NCBI GenBank assembly: GCA_016710585.1 | Contig: JADJVN010000046.1 | Span: forward strand, 1 to 64,000 | Source of the DNA: Saprospiraceae bacterium | GTDB taxonomy: Bacteria; Bacteroidota; Bacteroidia; Chitinophagales; Saprospiraceae | DNA: 64,000 nt | Reading direction: 5' to 3' | In this document: piece by piece, positions 10,134 through 19,742 of the stretch | Numbering within the stretch: the first letter of the stretch is position 1 | Layout: each line of letters starts with the position of its first letter | The notes under the pieces: model-generated | The model's input: only the letters and a program-made list of their open reading frames with translations | Databases searched by the model: none | Told to the model about the DNA's origin: nothing | Translations under genes and position numbers: made by a program

Positions 10134-10469
10134 ATGGCAAAAAAATCTGAAATAAAATTTGAAGTGAGTTTAGATGAGAATAATGTTCCTGAAAAAATAT
10201 TTTGGTATGCTCAGGATGGTCAGAAGGAATCTGAAGCAAAAGCTTTTTTGCTTTCAGTTTTAGATAAAGATACTAAGGATACTTTGAAACTAGATCTATG
10301 GACTAAAGACCTTCAAATTGATGAAATGGACAAGCTTATGTTTAATACATTCAATTCATTAGCAGATACCTATTTTAATTCTACAAACAATGAAGCTTTA
10401 GCAAGTCAAATTAAAAATTTTGCTCAATTTTTTGGAGAAGAAACAGAAATACTCCAAAGAAAATCTTAG
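10134..10469 (+). CDS. gldC: Gliding motility protein GldC
   Basis: A small soluble protein of 111 residues with the GldC pattern: KSEIKFEVSLDENNVPEKIFW near the start, then LDLWTKDLQIDEMDKLMF and LASQIKNFAQFFGEETEIL. GldC is found with gliding and T9SS genes in Bacteroidota, and its biochemical role is not established. Its last four bases overlap the end of the convergent mobA gene. Confidence 0.93.
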   Translation: MAKKSEIKFEVSLDENNVPEKIFWYAQDGQKESEAKAFLLSVLDKDTKDTLKLDLWTKDLQIDEMDKLMFNTFNSLADTYFNSTNNEALASQIKNFAQFFGEETEILQRKS

Positions 10470-11026
10470 TGTGATTCAATGAATTGTTGATATTGTTCTT
10501 CAGAGTTTATAGAGATTAGTTTATTCTCATTTTTTATCTCTATTATTTTAGTATTACAATTTTTTAGAATATAGTTTAAGGAGCAATTTGGTTTAGAAAT
10601 TTCATTATTTATAACCTCATATATTTTTGGAGAAATAATAGAAAAGAGAGGGTAAATTATTCTGTCTTTATTACAATAACAGATAGCATCTTCTGTTCCA
10701 ATAAATGAGTTGATTAGTAAGCTAAAATCAGATATTTCGGCATAAAATAAATCAACACTAAAAATGAACCAAGCAACATCATGATGCTTTTGGATAGCGG
10801 CATGAATGCCATTCATTGGACCTTTGTCTTGAGAATTATCTAGAATAAAATTAGTGAATTGATAATCAGATTTTTGACTTTGTCTACATGAAATATATGG
10901 TTCAATTCCGATTTTTTTAAAAATATTTATCCAATGTAAATAAGCTGGTTTGCCATTAATCATTTTTAATGATTTGGATGAATTCATTCGACTGCTTTGT
11001 CCACCACATAATATAAGTGCGTTCAT
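10466..11026 (-). CDS. mobA: Molybdenum cofactor guanylyltransferase-like protein MobA
   Basis: Nucleotidyltransferase expected to join GMP to molybdopterin. The N-terminal ALILCGGQSSRMNSSKSL is the GTP-binding loop (GGxSxRM...K), and FSVDLFY sits where the metal-binding Asp is found (usually CDxP, here degenerate). The start is set at the ATG at 11026, which overlaps the fdhD stop (ATGA). About 186 residues, normal for MobA. The tight coupling to fdhD supports a role in maturation of a molybdo- or tungsto-enzyme, although no such enzyme is in the window. Confidence 0.82.
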   Translation of the reverse strand: MNALILCGGQSSRMNSSKSLKMINGKPAYLHWINIFKKIGIEPYISCRQSQKSDYQFTNFILDNSQDKGPMNGIHAAIQKHHDVAWFIFSVDLFYAEISDFSLLINSFIGTEDAICYCNKDRIIYPLFSIISPKIYEVINNEISKPNCSLNYILKNCNTKIIEIKNENKLISINSEEQYQQFIESH

Positions 11027-11862
11027 ATTGTGATGATTCTTTCTGGACAAGAATATATATTGGCATTGTTATTCTTTGTGAAGCCCACGAGAGTCATGTT
11101 AAATTCACTTGCGATTTCTACGGCCAAACTTGAAGGAGCACCCACCGCAATAAATATACTACAAGCGATACAAAGTGATTTTTGAATGAGTTCGAAGCTA
11201 GCTCTTCCACTGACCACAATGACTTGATCTTGGAGAGGATTTAAATTATTAATTAATGCGTAACCTATTAATTTATCCATTGCATTATGTCTGCCTACAT
11301 CTTCCATAACGCAAATCATATTTCCATTTGTATCAAATAATCCTACGCCATGAGATCCTCCAGTTTTAGAAAAAATTGCTTGATTTATTTTAAGTCTTTC
11401 TGGCAGTTGAAGCAAGATTTCCTTTTTTAATTTGGGTATTGATTTGATGAGGATAAACGGACATTGTTCAAGGCTTAAGTCAATACTTGTTTTTCCGCAG
11501 ACACCACAACTAGAAGATGTATAAAAATGCCTTTTGTGTTTTGTAATGTCGATGAATTTGTTTTTTATGAGCCTAATTACACATTGTTGATTCCTCGATT
11601 CATCTTGTGCGCAATCAAAGCTGAATTCAATTTTATCTATTTCTTCATATTTGTCGATAATCCCTTCAGAATACAAAAAACCAATGGCTAACTCTTTTTC
11701 ATTGCCAGGAGTTCGCATGGTAATGGCGATAGTTTCCCTTTTTAGCTGTTGATGTGAATAGAATTCTAAGATGATTTCAAGAGGTTCTTCTATACAGACT
11801 GTGTCATCAATTAATTGATTATGGCTTAATTTGATAATGGGTTTTTGTGAAAGTCCGAGCAT
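11023..11862 (-). CDS. fdhD: Formate dehydrogenase accessory sulfurtransferase FdhD
   Basis: Transfers sulfur from a cysteine desulfurase to the molybdenum cofactor before its insertion into formate dehydrogenase-type enzymes. About 279 residues. Visible are TMRTPGNEKELAIGFLYSEGII, SSSCGVCGKTS (the sulfur-carrying Cys pair), TGGSHGVGLFD, EDVGRHNAMDKLIG and SGRASFELIQK, all diagnostic for FdhD. The segment SFDCAQDESRNQ (about 11580-11630) looks like an insertion between two strands. The gene overlaps mobA by four bases. Confidence 0.93.
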   Translation of the reverse strand: MLGLSQKPIIKLSHNQLIDDTVCIEEPLEIILEFYSHQQLKRETIAITMRTPGNEKELAIGFLYSEGIIDKYEEIDKIEFSFDCAQDESRNQQCVIRLIKNKFIDITKHKRHFYTSSSCGVCGKTSIDLSLEQCPFILIKSIPKLKKEILLQLPERLKINQAIFSKTGGSHGVGLFDTNGNMICVMEDVGRHNAMDKLIGYALINNLNPLQDQVIVVSGRASFELIQKSLCIACSIFIAVGAPSSLAVEIASEFNMTLVGFTKNNNANIYSCPERIITI

Positions 11863-11871
11863 AAGAAAGTT

Positions 11872-12246
11872 TTAGCAGCTGCTATTGGGATTGTCAAAAT
11901 TATCCGATTCATCTTCATTCTGTCTTTCAGTTAAACATTTAAAGTCTTTTTCAACTAAAATGAGGAAAGAATTTACATGGGAATTGATTGTTTTTTCAAG
12001 TCCTATCATTTCAGATCTACACCATTCATCACAAACTATTTCAGGTATTTTAACTATGAATTTGTTATCATATTTAATGAATTGATAATCAGTGGTATAG
12101 CTTTTTTCTATACCATAATGAAATTGGTCATTTGAATCAGGGCCGTATTGAATTGTTTCAAATAGCTCACCATTTTTATTTAAAAGACTAACCTCAGACT
12201 TTGAAAGTCTAAATCGAACAGCGTTTTTTGAAAACCTTAGCTTCAT
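11872..12246 (-). CDS. Small conserved Bacteroidota protein next to fdhD-mobA
   Basis: About 124 residues starting MKLRFSKNAVRFRLSKSEV. An in-frame upstream extension to 12309 looks non-coding. The C-terminus ends in LVEKDFKCLTERQNEDESDNF then NPNSSC, acidic with cysteines, possibly metal-binding. I recall a family like this beside molybdenum-cofactor genes (possibly DUF7009), but its function is not known to me. It ends 10 bases before fdhD, so the three genes probably form one operon. Confidence 0.6.
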   Translation of the reverse strand: MKLRFSKNAVRFRLSKSEVSLLNKNGELFETIQYGPDSNDQFHYGIEKSYTTDYQFIKYDNKFIVKIPEIVCDEWCRSEMIGLEKTINSHVNSFLILVEKDFKCLTERQNEDESDNFDNPNSSC

Positions 12247-12325
12247 ATAATATGTTGAACAACAATTAAATCCATGAATCGTATTAATATTTTGTAAATA
12301 TATATGCAAAAAATATATTTTAGCT

Positions 12326-12333
12326 TATCTTTG
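12326..12333 (+). promoter_or_regulatory. Promoter -7 box for first porP module
   Basis: TATCTTTG matches TAnnTTTG and lies 88 bases upstream of the first porP start. The divergent small gene at 12246 starts nearby on the other strand. The intervening leader has no striking hairpin. Confidence 0.5.
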
Positions 12334-12421
12334 CCAAAGTTAAAAATTTTATTATTTTTACAAGCTCCCGCTTATATTCGGATTTTCAGGTCAACACAAT
12401 ACAAAATAATATTTTTTGAAG

Positions 12422-13438
12422 ATGAATAAGTTAAAGATATTGACTTTTATTGGTTTGATAAATTTGTTGATTGGAGAACTGAGTTCCCAAGATCTTCATT
12501 TTTCTCAATTTTATTATAATCACCAAAGTGCTAATCCAGCATTGGTGTCTAACTATTACGGCGATAAACGCTTTGGGGTAAATTACCGTCATCAATGGCT
12601 TTCAGTTCCTGTACCATATCTATCCATTAGTATGATTTATGACACTAAGTTTAATTTAAAGTCTAAAAAAGATCAAATAGGTTTGGGCTTTGGTCTAGAC
12701 TATGATCAAGCTGGTGATTCTAAATTATCTGTTGCTAAGATTATCGGGGAAGTGGCATATACAAGGATTTTAAATAGAAACAATAGCCTCAGTTTTGGAC
12801 TCAATATTGGCGGAGCTCAACGACGTTTGTCTAACGAACTACTAAGATGGGATGTTCAGTGGAATGGTGATCGTTATGATGCAAATATTGGATCCAAAGA
12901 GACATATAAACAAACAGGAAGTTTTTTTGCAGATTTGGGTGTTGGAGCTGCGTATCATTATTACTATAGCCAACATACGAAATTAACTTTAAGTGGGGCC
13001 GTATTTCATTTGAACAAACCTGATCAAAATTTTTATGGTGCAAGTTCTATAAAAGCTAAACTTCCTATGAGGAATGTGTATGGGGCTTCAGCACAGGTTG
13101 GAGTGGGTAAAGTAATGGATCTAATATTAGGAGGACAATTCCAACAACAAGAAGATTACAAAGAGCAGGTTTATTCTGGCAGGTTAAGATTTTATATGAA
13201 TCAAAAACCAGGATCATTATTAAATGCTTTAATAGGTTGTAATGTGAGAATAGGTGATGCATTCATTCCAAATTTAGGTTTTGAATATAACAATTGGTTA
13301 GTATCGGGCTCATATGATTTGAACACTTCTCAATTCAAGACTGCAACTAATCAACGAGGCGGACCAGAGCTTACAGTGCAATACATTTTTAGAAGTGTAA
13401 AGCCATCTTCCATATATAAAAAATGTCCTATTTATTAA
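12422..13438 (+). CDS. porP: PorP/SprF-family T9SS outer-membrane protein, copy 1
   Basis: A predicted 14-strand-type outer-membrane beta-barrel of about 338 residues. The signal peptide ends near SSQ, followed by the family signature DLHFSQFYYNHQSANPAL. Further features are YRHQWLSVP, FGLDYDQAGDSKLS and the closing GGPELTVQYIFR. PorP/SprF proteins attach particular type B cargo proteins to the gliding/secretion machinery. The start at 12422 is preferred to a TTG six bases earlier. It is the first gene of a porP-porE-cargo module, with six bases to the next gene. Confidence 0.93.
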   Translation: MNKLKILTFIGLINLLIGELSSQDLHFSQFYYNHQSANPALVSNYYGDKRFGVNYRHQWLSVPVPYLSISMIYDTKFNLKSKKDQIGLGFGLDYDQAGDSKLSVAKIIGEVAYTRILNRNNSLSFGLNIGGAQRRLSNELLRWDVQWNGDRYDANIGSKETYKQTGSFFADLGVGAAYHYYYSQHTKLTLSGAVFHLNKPDQNFYGASSIKAKLPMRNVYGASAQVGVGKVMDLILGGQFQQQEDYKEQVYSGRLRFYMNQKPGSLLNALIGCNVRIGDAFIPNLGFEYNNWLVSGSYDLNTSQFKTATNQRGGPELTVQYIFRSVKPSSIYKKCPIY

Positions 13439-13443
13439 ATTAA

Positions 13444-15906
13444 ATGATTCAACTTATGTTAAAAAAAATTGGGATATTTAGTGTTTATTTTGTTTGCCTT
13501 AGCTCATCATTAATTGCTCAATCTTATAAGCAATATTTAGAGATGGTCAACAAAGCAACTCAAGAAGAGGATTATTATAATGCTGTATTGTATATTCAAT
13601 CTGCATTAAAATTTGAGATTAGCACAGATTCTTTAAAATATTTAGCCGCTGAGAATGCAAGAAAACTAAATGCATTTAGTCTTGCAGAATCTTATTATCG
13701 CGATTTAGTAAACAATAATGCAGATGAATTGCATCCAGATATTTATTTTCATTTGGGAGATATGCAATACAAACAAGCAAAGTATAATGATGCAGTTTCT
13801 TCATTTGGGAAGTATCTTCAAGTCGCTGAAAATGAAGATATGCGTTCATTGGCCAAAAGCAAAATTGCAAGTTCGCAATGGGCAAAAGCCAATCAAAATC
13901 TTAAAAATCCATTGTTAAAAATTCAAGAAATAAAGTCCAAAATAAATACTGAGCAAAACGAAACAAGTCCTTATGTTTTTAAAAATTCATTATATATCAC
14001 TACAATGAGATATGATGAAAGAGATAAAAATTCAGTGCTATTGAAGAAGGCATCTAGAATATTAAAATTCAACGAATCAAATTATAACTCTGAAGATCCT
14101 GAAAAATTGCTTTTTGATGAGAATGCAAATTTAGCACATATTTCTTTTAACCCACAAGGGGATCGAGTGTTTTATACACAATGTGCATATATTGAAGGAA
14201 CGACCAAATTAAGTTGTGCTATTTATACAAAAGTAAAAAGTGCTGGAGTTTGGAGTACTGCGAAAAGACTTCCTTTAAATGTAAATGCTCCTAATTCAAA
14301 TAATACACAGCCTCACGTAGTTTTAGATGAAAGTTCTGGAAAGTTGAGATTGTATTTTGTCAGCGATAGGGCACAAGGAAAGGGTGGGACAGATATCTAT
14401 TATGTTACTTTTGATGATGAAAATAATGTATCAGCACCAATCAATGTAGAACAAATCAATACAGTGGCAAATGAGTATACACCATTTTACAATAAGAGAA
14501 GAAATTTATTCTACTTCAGCAGTGATGGACATCCTGGCTTTGGTGGGCAAGATATATTTTCAATAGAATATCAAAAAGATTCAGCGAAAGTTATCAACCT
14601 AGGTGCTTCAATAAATACATCCTATGATGATTTGTATTTTTCAATTGATTCTTCAGCAAGGAACGCCTATTTTTCTTCCAATCGAAGTGGTTCTGCTTAT
14701 GTCGATGAACTCTGGAAAGCATGTTGTTTTGATGTGTATAAAGCAAATTTTATTCCTGCAACTATTGATCTCGAAGTGAATACCTTGGATTCATATGATA
14801 GTCTAGGAATTAATGGAGCGACTGTAATCGTGCAAGAAATCGATCCTAAAAATGAGGTCATATTTTCGAATACTAACAACAACGCATCGAATTATGAATT
14901 AAAAATTACGGAAGATAAAAAGTATAGAATAATTGCAAGTAAACCAGGTTATTTACCGGATACCATTGTTTTTAATACAATTGATCCAAAAGATTATAGT
15001 AAAATAGTTAAGAATTTATATTTAACTCAGGAAAAGAAATTGAATGTAAGTGTATTTGAGAAGACGACTTTGTTTTCATTAAAAGGTGTTAAACTTCAAG
15101 TTTGGGATCATGCTTTGAATCAATTTGTATCAGAGCTTACCAAATTGGACACTAATAATTTTGAGTTCACCATTTTAAAGGGCAAGGAATACCAAATTAT
15201 TGCGAGTAAAAATAAATATGAGTCTGATACATTAAATATTACTCCGAAGGAGACAGCAGCAGAACCTATCCTTTATCGTAAAATGTATTTGGAGTTAAAT
15301 GCAATTGCTGAGTTGAGAAAATTACTTCCAATCAGATTATTTTTTGATAATGATAGCCCAAATCCAAAATCTGAATCTGATACCACTAATGTTTTGTTTT
15401 CAAATATTTATCGAGATTATTTAAACAAGAAAGGGGTTTACATGTATGAGTTTACGAACAGTTTGATGGAGCCTCAACGTTCAAATGCATTATTAGACAT
15501 TGATACTTTTTTTGAGCATAATGTAAGATTGAATGCAGAAAAATTAAATCTGTTCATGGATAAGCTAATGATCATCATGGAGGAGGGACATTCAATTGAT
15601 ATTTTTCTAAAAGGCTATGCATCACCAAGGGCCAAATCTGAGTATAACCAACATTTATCTTCTAGACGTGTGACATCGATTCGTAATGAATTTGACAGAT
15701 ATAATAATGGTGGTTTTCATACATTTATAGAAAACTTAAATCTTAAGATTAAAGAGATTCCTTTTGGTGAATCTCAGGCTTCACTTGATGTCAGTGATAG
15801 TATAGAAGATGTAAGAAATTCTGTATATAGTCTCAAGGCTGCATATGAACGGAGGGTTGAGATATTGGAAATTTTAAAAGGAGTAGACAGCAACTTAAAT
15901 TATTAA
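13444..15906 (+). CDS. PorE-like TPR / beta-propeller / CRD / OmpA protein, copy 1
   Basis: Periplasmic peptidoglycan-facing partner of the T9SS, 820 residues. Domain order: signal peptide, TPR-like helices (about 25-150), PD40-type propeller blades (about 165-440, e.g. YFVSDRAQGKGGTDIYYV and YFSSDGHPGFGGQDIF), a carboxypeptidase-regulatory-like fold (about 450-620, YRIIASKPGYLPDT), and an OmpA-like domain (about 625-815, LFFDNDSPNP, then GYASPRAKSEYNQHLSSRR). This is the PorE architecture. It sits between a porP and a large type B cargo gene, so a dedicated secretion role is likely. Confidence 0.85.
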   Translation: MIQLMLKKIGIFSVYFVCLSSSLIAQSYKQYLEMVNKATQEEDYYNAVLYIQSALKFEISTDSLKYLAAENARKLNAFSLAESYYRDLVNNNADELHPDIYFHLGDMQYKQAKYNDAVSSFGKYLQVAENEDMRSLAKSKIASSQWAKANQNLKNPLLKIQEIKSKINTEQNETSPYVFKNSLYITTMRYDERDKNSVLLKKASRILKFNESNYNSEDPEKLLFDENANLAHISFNPQGDRVFYTQCAYIEGTTKLSCAIYTKVKSAGVWSTAKRLPLNVNAPNSNNTQPHVVLDESSGKLRLYFVSDRAQGKGGTDIYYVTFDDENNVSAPINVEQINTVANEYTPFYNKRRNLFYFSSDGHPGFGGQDIFSIEYQKDSAKVINLGASINTSYDDLYFSIDSSARNAYFSSNRSGSAYVDELWKACCFDVYKANFIPATIDLEVNTLDSYDSLGINGATVIVQEIDPKNEVIFSNTNNNASNYELKITEDKKYRIIASKPGYLPDTIVFNTIDPKDYSKIVKNLYLTQEKKLNVSVFEKTTLFSLKGVKLQVWDHALNQFVSELTKLDTNNFEFTILKGKEYQIIASKNKYESDTLNITPKETAAEPILYRKMYLELNAIAELRKLLPIRLFFDNDSPNPKSESDTTNVLFSNIYRDYLNKKGVYMYEFTNSLMEPQRSNALLDIDTFFEHNVRLNAEKLNLFMDKLMIIMEEGHSIDIFLKGYASPRAKSEYNQHLSSRRVTSIRNEFDRYNNGGFHTFIENLNLKIKEIPFGESQASLDVSDSIEDVRNSVYSLKAAYERRVEILEILKGVDSNLNY

Positions 15907-15918
15907 AAGAAAAAAAGT

Positions 15919-18900
15919 ATGAGTAATTTTATAAAATATTTTTCCTCATTTTTCATTATTGCATTAGTTTTATTATTAGGTCTGAATGATGTAAACGCAT
16001 CACATATTGTTGGTGGTGAAATTACCTATCGCCGTATCAGTGAACAACGCTTTGAGATTAGACTTACTTTGCGAAGAGATTGTTTTAATGGTTCTCCTGA
16101 AGCTCAGTTTGATGATCCAGCTAATATAGGTGTCTATGACTCTGAAGGAGCAGTTGCAAGAAATATTGGGCTTAATGGATTGATCCAACTTGATTATAAT
16201 AATGATGATACTTTAAATGAAATATTGCGCACAGAATGTGAAGTTATAGGTGGTGATGTTTGTGTGCATACAACCACATATGTAGATACGATAACTCTTC
16301 CATTTAAGGCTGGTGGATATTGGTTGGCATACCAGCGTTGTTGTCGTAATAAGACAATAACGAATATAGTTGATCCAGAATTAGTCGGTGCTACTTATAC
16401 TTTATTTATATCAGAGGATGCATGGAAATATAATAATTCAGGTCCAAGATTTAAAGCTTGGCCTCCTGTTTATGTTTGTGGAGATAGGCCTATTTATTTT
16501 GATCATTCAGCGGTAGATCCTGAAGGGGATTCTATAGTTTATAGTTTGTGTGTGCCTTATGCAGGTGCGGATACTGCAAATTCTAAGCCCACACGTCCAT
16601 CGCGCCCTCCTTATCCTTTAGTGGTATATAAAGCACCATATAGTCTGTTTAATTTATTTAATGGGAATCCTCCTATGACAATTGATAGAAAGACTGGATT
16701 GCTTACAGGTCAGCCAAATGGTATTGGGCAATATTTAGTTGGTGTTTGTATAAGTGAGTATCGAAATGGGCGATTGTTATCTCAAATCAGGAGAGACTTT
16801 CAATATAATGTTCGGATTTGTACGACCAATCCGGTTTCAAATTTTGATGCAGATAAAAATGTATTATGTAAAGATGATCGTGTAGTGAGATTTTTTAATA
16901 GGAGTATTAATGCAAAAGATTACACATGGTATTTCGATTATCCCCGCACAGCACCATTTTCAAAAGATACAAATCCTACTTTTACATTTCCAGCTGCTGG
17001 TAAATATAGAGTTGCTTTAATATCTGTGCGACAGAAGGATTGCATCGATACCAGCTATCAGAATTTTTATATTTATGATTCAACACAGTTGAAAGCTCAG
17101 TTTGATGAAAAATATAATGCATGTAGGACCACAATAGACGTAGCATTTACAGATAAATCCTTTGACTCATTATTGTTTATCAATAAATGGTCATGGCAAT
17201 TTAATTTGAATGGACAGATCATTAATTCAAATGAGCAAAGCCCAATGATCTCATTTAGTGACACAGGAACCGTCAGAATTAGATTGATTGTCTTGTCATC
17301 GGGAGGTTGCTCGGATACGACTTATAAAGAATTGAGATTAAATAAACTCCAACCTAATTTCCTTTCATCTTCCATTCCAATTTGTATAGGTGAAGAAACA
17401 AAGATTATTTCAAATCCAGATAACAGATTTAAATATAATTGGAGCCCTTCTACAGGTTTGTCCTGTTCAGATTGTCCCGATCCAACGGCAAGGCCTGATA
17501 CTTCCACCCTTTACAAAGTGACGATAACTGATGGTCGATGTACGATTGAAGATTCAGTTCTGATAAAAGTTTCAAAATTACTAGATATAGATATTTTAGG
17601 AGATCGAATTATTTGTAGAGATTCATTTTTTCTTCATGCAATTGGAGGGGTACTCCAATCAATAGAATGGTCAAGCGATTCCTTGTTTTCCAATATCATT
17701 AAACGGTCAGATTATGATCTGAGTGGTGTAGTCAAAGACAAAGTCACCTTATATGTAAGAGCAAAAAGTAATTCAAATTGTCCAGGTTCTGATAGCATCA
17801 CAATTTTTAATCAAAAAGTAGAAACAGTTCCATTTAAAGACGATTACCGCTTCTGTGAACAAGATACATTCGAGATTACGCTTCGTAATATTAATCCTAA
17901 TCATAACAATACTTACTCTTGGTCTCCTAGTCAATTTGTAATTGAAGGACAGGGTACAGGGACTATTAAATCCAAAATACCAAACTGTAATGATCAAATA
18001 TTTACCATCCGTGCTACCAATCAATTTAATTGTTCTTCAACTGATACAATTAATGTGGATATTGCTTGTAAGCCTAAAGTAGATTTTAGATTTGATAAGA
18101 ATTGTGACAATACTATAGTAAGTTTTATTAATGATAGTGAGTCTGGTAGCTATTTGTGGGATTTTGGTGACGGAGAAGTATCTACTGAAAAAAATCCAAT
18201 ACATAATTATCTAAAATCAGGAAGATATACAGTCTCTTTAAAAGTAAATGCAGAATGTTTTAATCAAATCACAAAAGTTATTGATGTAGGATTTATTATG
18301 GTCAATTTGAATGACACGGTATTATCATGTCAAGGTGCACCAGCACATTTAAATCCATCACCAGATTTGAACTTTAGATACGAGTGGAGACCAGCTACTG
18401 GCTTGGATGATCCGAAGTCGCCTAATCCTTTAGCCACTGTAAAGAATACCACCACATATACTGTTAGGGTTATTGACACAGTGATCACTGATTGTTTTAT
18501 TGAAAGGTCGGTGACTGTTTTTGTTGCCCCCGATATAAATTTACAAATTAATAATGATACCATTTTGTGTTATACAGATACTATTACTCTTCAAGCAAAG
18601 ACAGATGTGTTAGCCAACATTGAATGGACTGACGAAATAAATATTCTATTGGGGAGGGGGTATAATCTAAAGAGAAAGCTTGTAGATTCCATGCAAATAT
18701 TTGCCTATGCGACAGATAGATTTGGATGTTCGACTGTGGATTCTTTTCATGTAGTACCCATAAAAACCAAATATAAAATTAATGGGAACCCAAACCTTTG
18801 TCCAGATCAAGTTGGATATGTAGAATTTACTTCTTTGGATAACCATAAATATAGTTTTGAATGGGAACCACAGCCATTGGCTCAGGAATAAATTCCAGTA

Positions 18901-19528
18901 GAATTACCACACAACCTAAAGATACGACAATTTATACTGTTAAATTTACTAATGAATACGGATGCGAATTTATAGATAGTTTTATGGTTGTAATTTCGAG
19001 GTTTTATCCACCACTAAATGCTTATGTAGATGATGACACTATTTATCTAGGTCAAGCACTCAACTCCATGTTGAACCAGGCTATACAGATTATGAATGGA
19101 TTAATCCACATTGGCTATCATGTTCTGATTGTACTGATCCCATAGTTGAAATGCCTAAAGAGTCTATTGCATATGTGGTTACTGCAAAAAACAAGGATGG
19201 GTGTATTGATAAGTTTACTGTAAGTGTAGTTGTAATTCTCCCAAAATGTGATGAAACAGATGTATATATACCTAATGCATTTAGTCCAAATGGGGATAAT
19301 AATAATGATGTATTTAGAATACAGAGCAATTTTATTGACGAAGTAGAATTATCCATTTTTGACCGATGGGGAGAGAAAATATTTGAGACTAAAGATAAAA
19401 ATTTCTGGTGGGATGGCACTTATAAAGGAAAATTATTGCCACCTGATGTGTATGGATATTATTTTAAAGTCCTTTGTATTGATGGAAATACATATTTTAA
19501 GAAAGGTAATGTGACTTTAATCCGATAA
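15919..19528 (+). CDS. Large PKD-domain T9SS type B cargo protein, copy 1 (two frame breaks)
   Basis: Exported surface protein of about 1200 residues. A signal peptide ends before SHIVGGEITYR. A conserved N-terminal domain (about residues 28-300) holds a double-Cys motif LAYQRCCRNKTITNI and a YDHSAVD-like segment (FDHSAVDPEGDS). Several PKD/Ig-like domains follow, e.g. YLWDFGDGEVSTEKNPIHNY, and the end is the gliding-associated type B signal (YIPNAFSPNGDNNNDVFRI, FDRWGEKIFE, KGNVTLIR). The frame breaks near 18866 and again near 19058; each is repaired by one base and the text is continuous (QLHVEPGYTDYEWINPHW). It is 12 bases after the porE-like gene. Confidence 0.88.
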
Positions 19529-19579
19529 TTGAATCTAAAGAAAGTCAAATATTTATAAAAGATTGATATAAGTTTTTTA

Positions 19580-19587
19580 TATATTTG
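19580..19587 (+). promoter_or_regulatory. Promoter -7 box for second porP module
   Basis: TATATTTG matches TAnnTTTG, 52 bases after the first module's last stop codon. It shows that the second module can be transcribed on its own. ATTG at 19562 is a weak -33 candidate at short spacing. Confidence 0.5.
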
Positions 19588-19589
19588 CA

Positions 19590-19742
19590 CTACCAATTTC
19601 TTGAACTTTAGCTTCTGGACAGGCCAAAAACCGATAAATTAACAAAAACTGATCAGAAACGGGTTAATTTGGTTAACTATTACTTGCATTTCGAAGCTGC
19701 AAGTAAAAGGTATGAATAGTTAATTTAAAAATTATTATCGTG
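19590..19742 (+). promoter_or_regulatory. Structured 5' leader of second porP module
   Basis: About 150 bases separate the predicted transcription start from the porP ATG. Two hairpins are visible: AAATTAAC (19636-19643) with GTTAATTT (19663-19670), whose loop contains the palindrome CTGATCAG (19649-19656), and TTACTTGCA (19680-19688) with TGCAAGTAA (19698-19706), a perfect 9-bp stem with a 9-base loop. No U tract follows, so these are not obvious terminators. I recognise no known riboswitch. The first module has a shorter leader without these hairpins. Confidence 0.45.
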
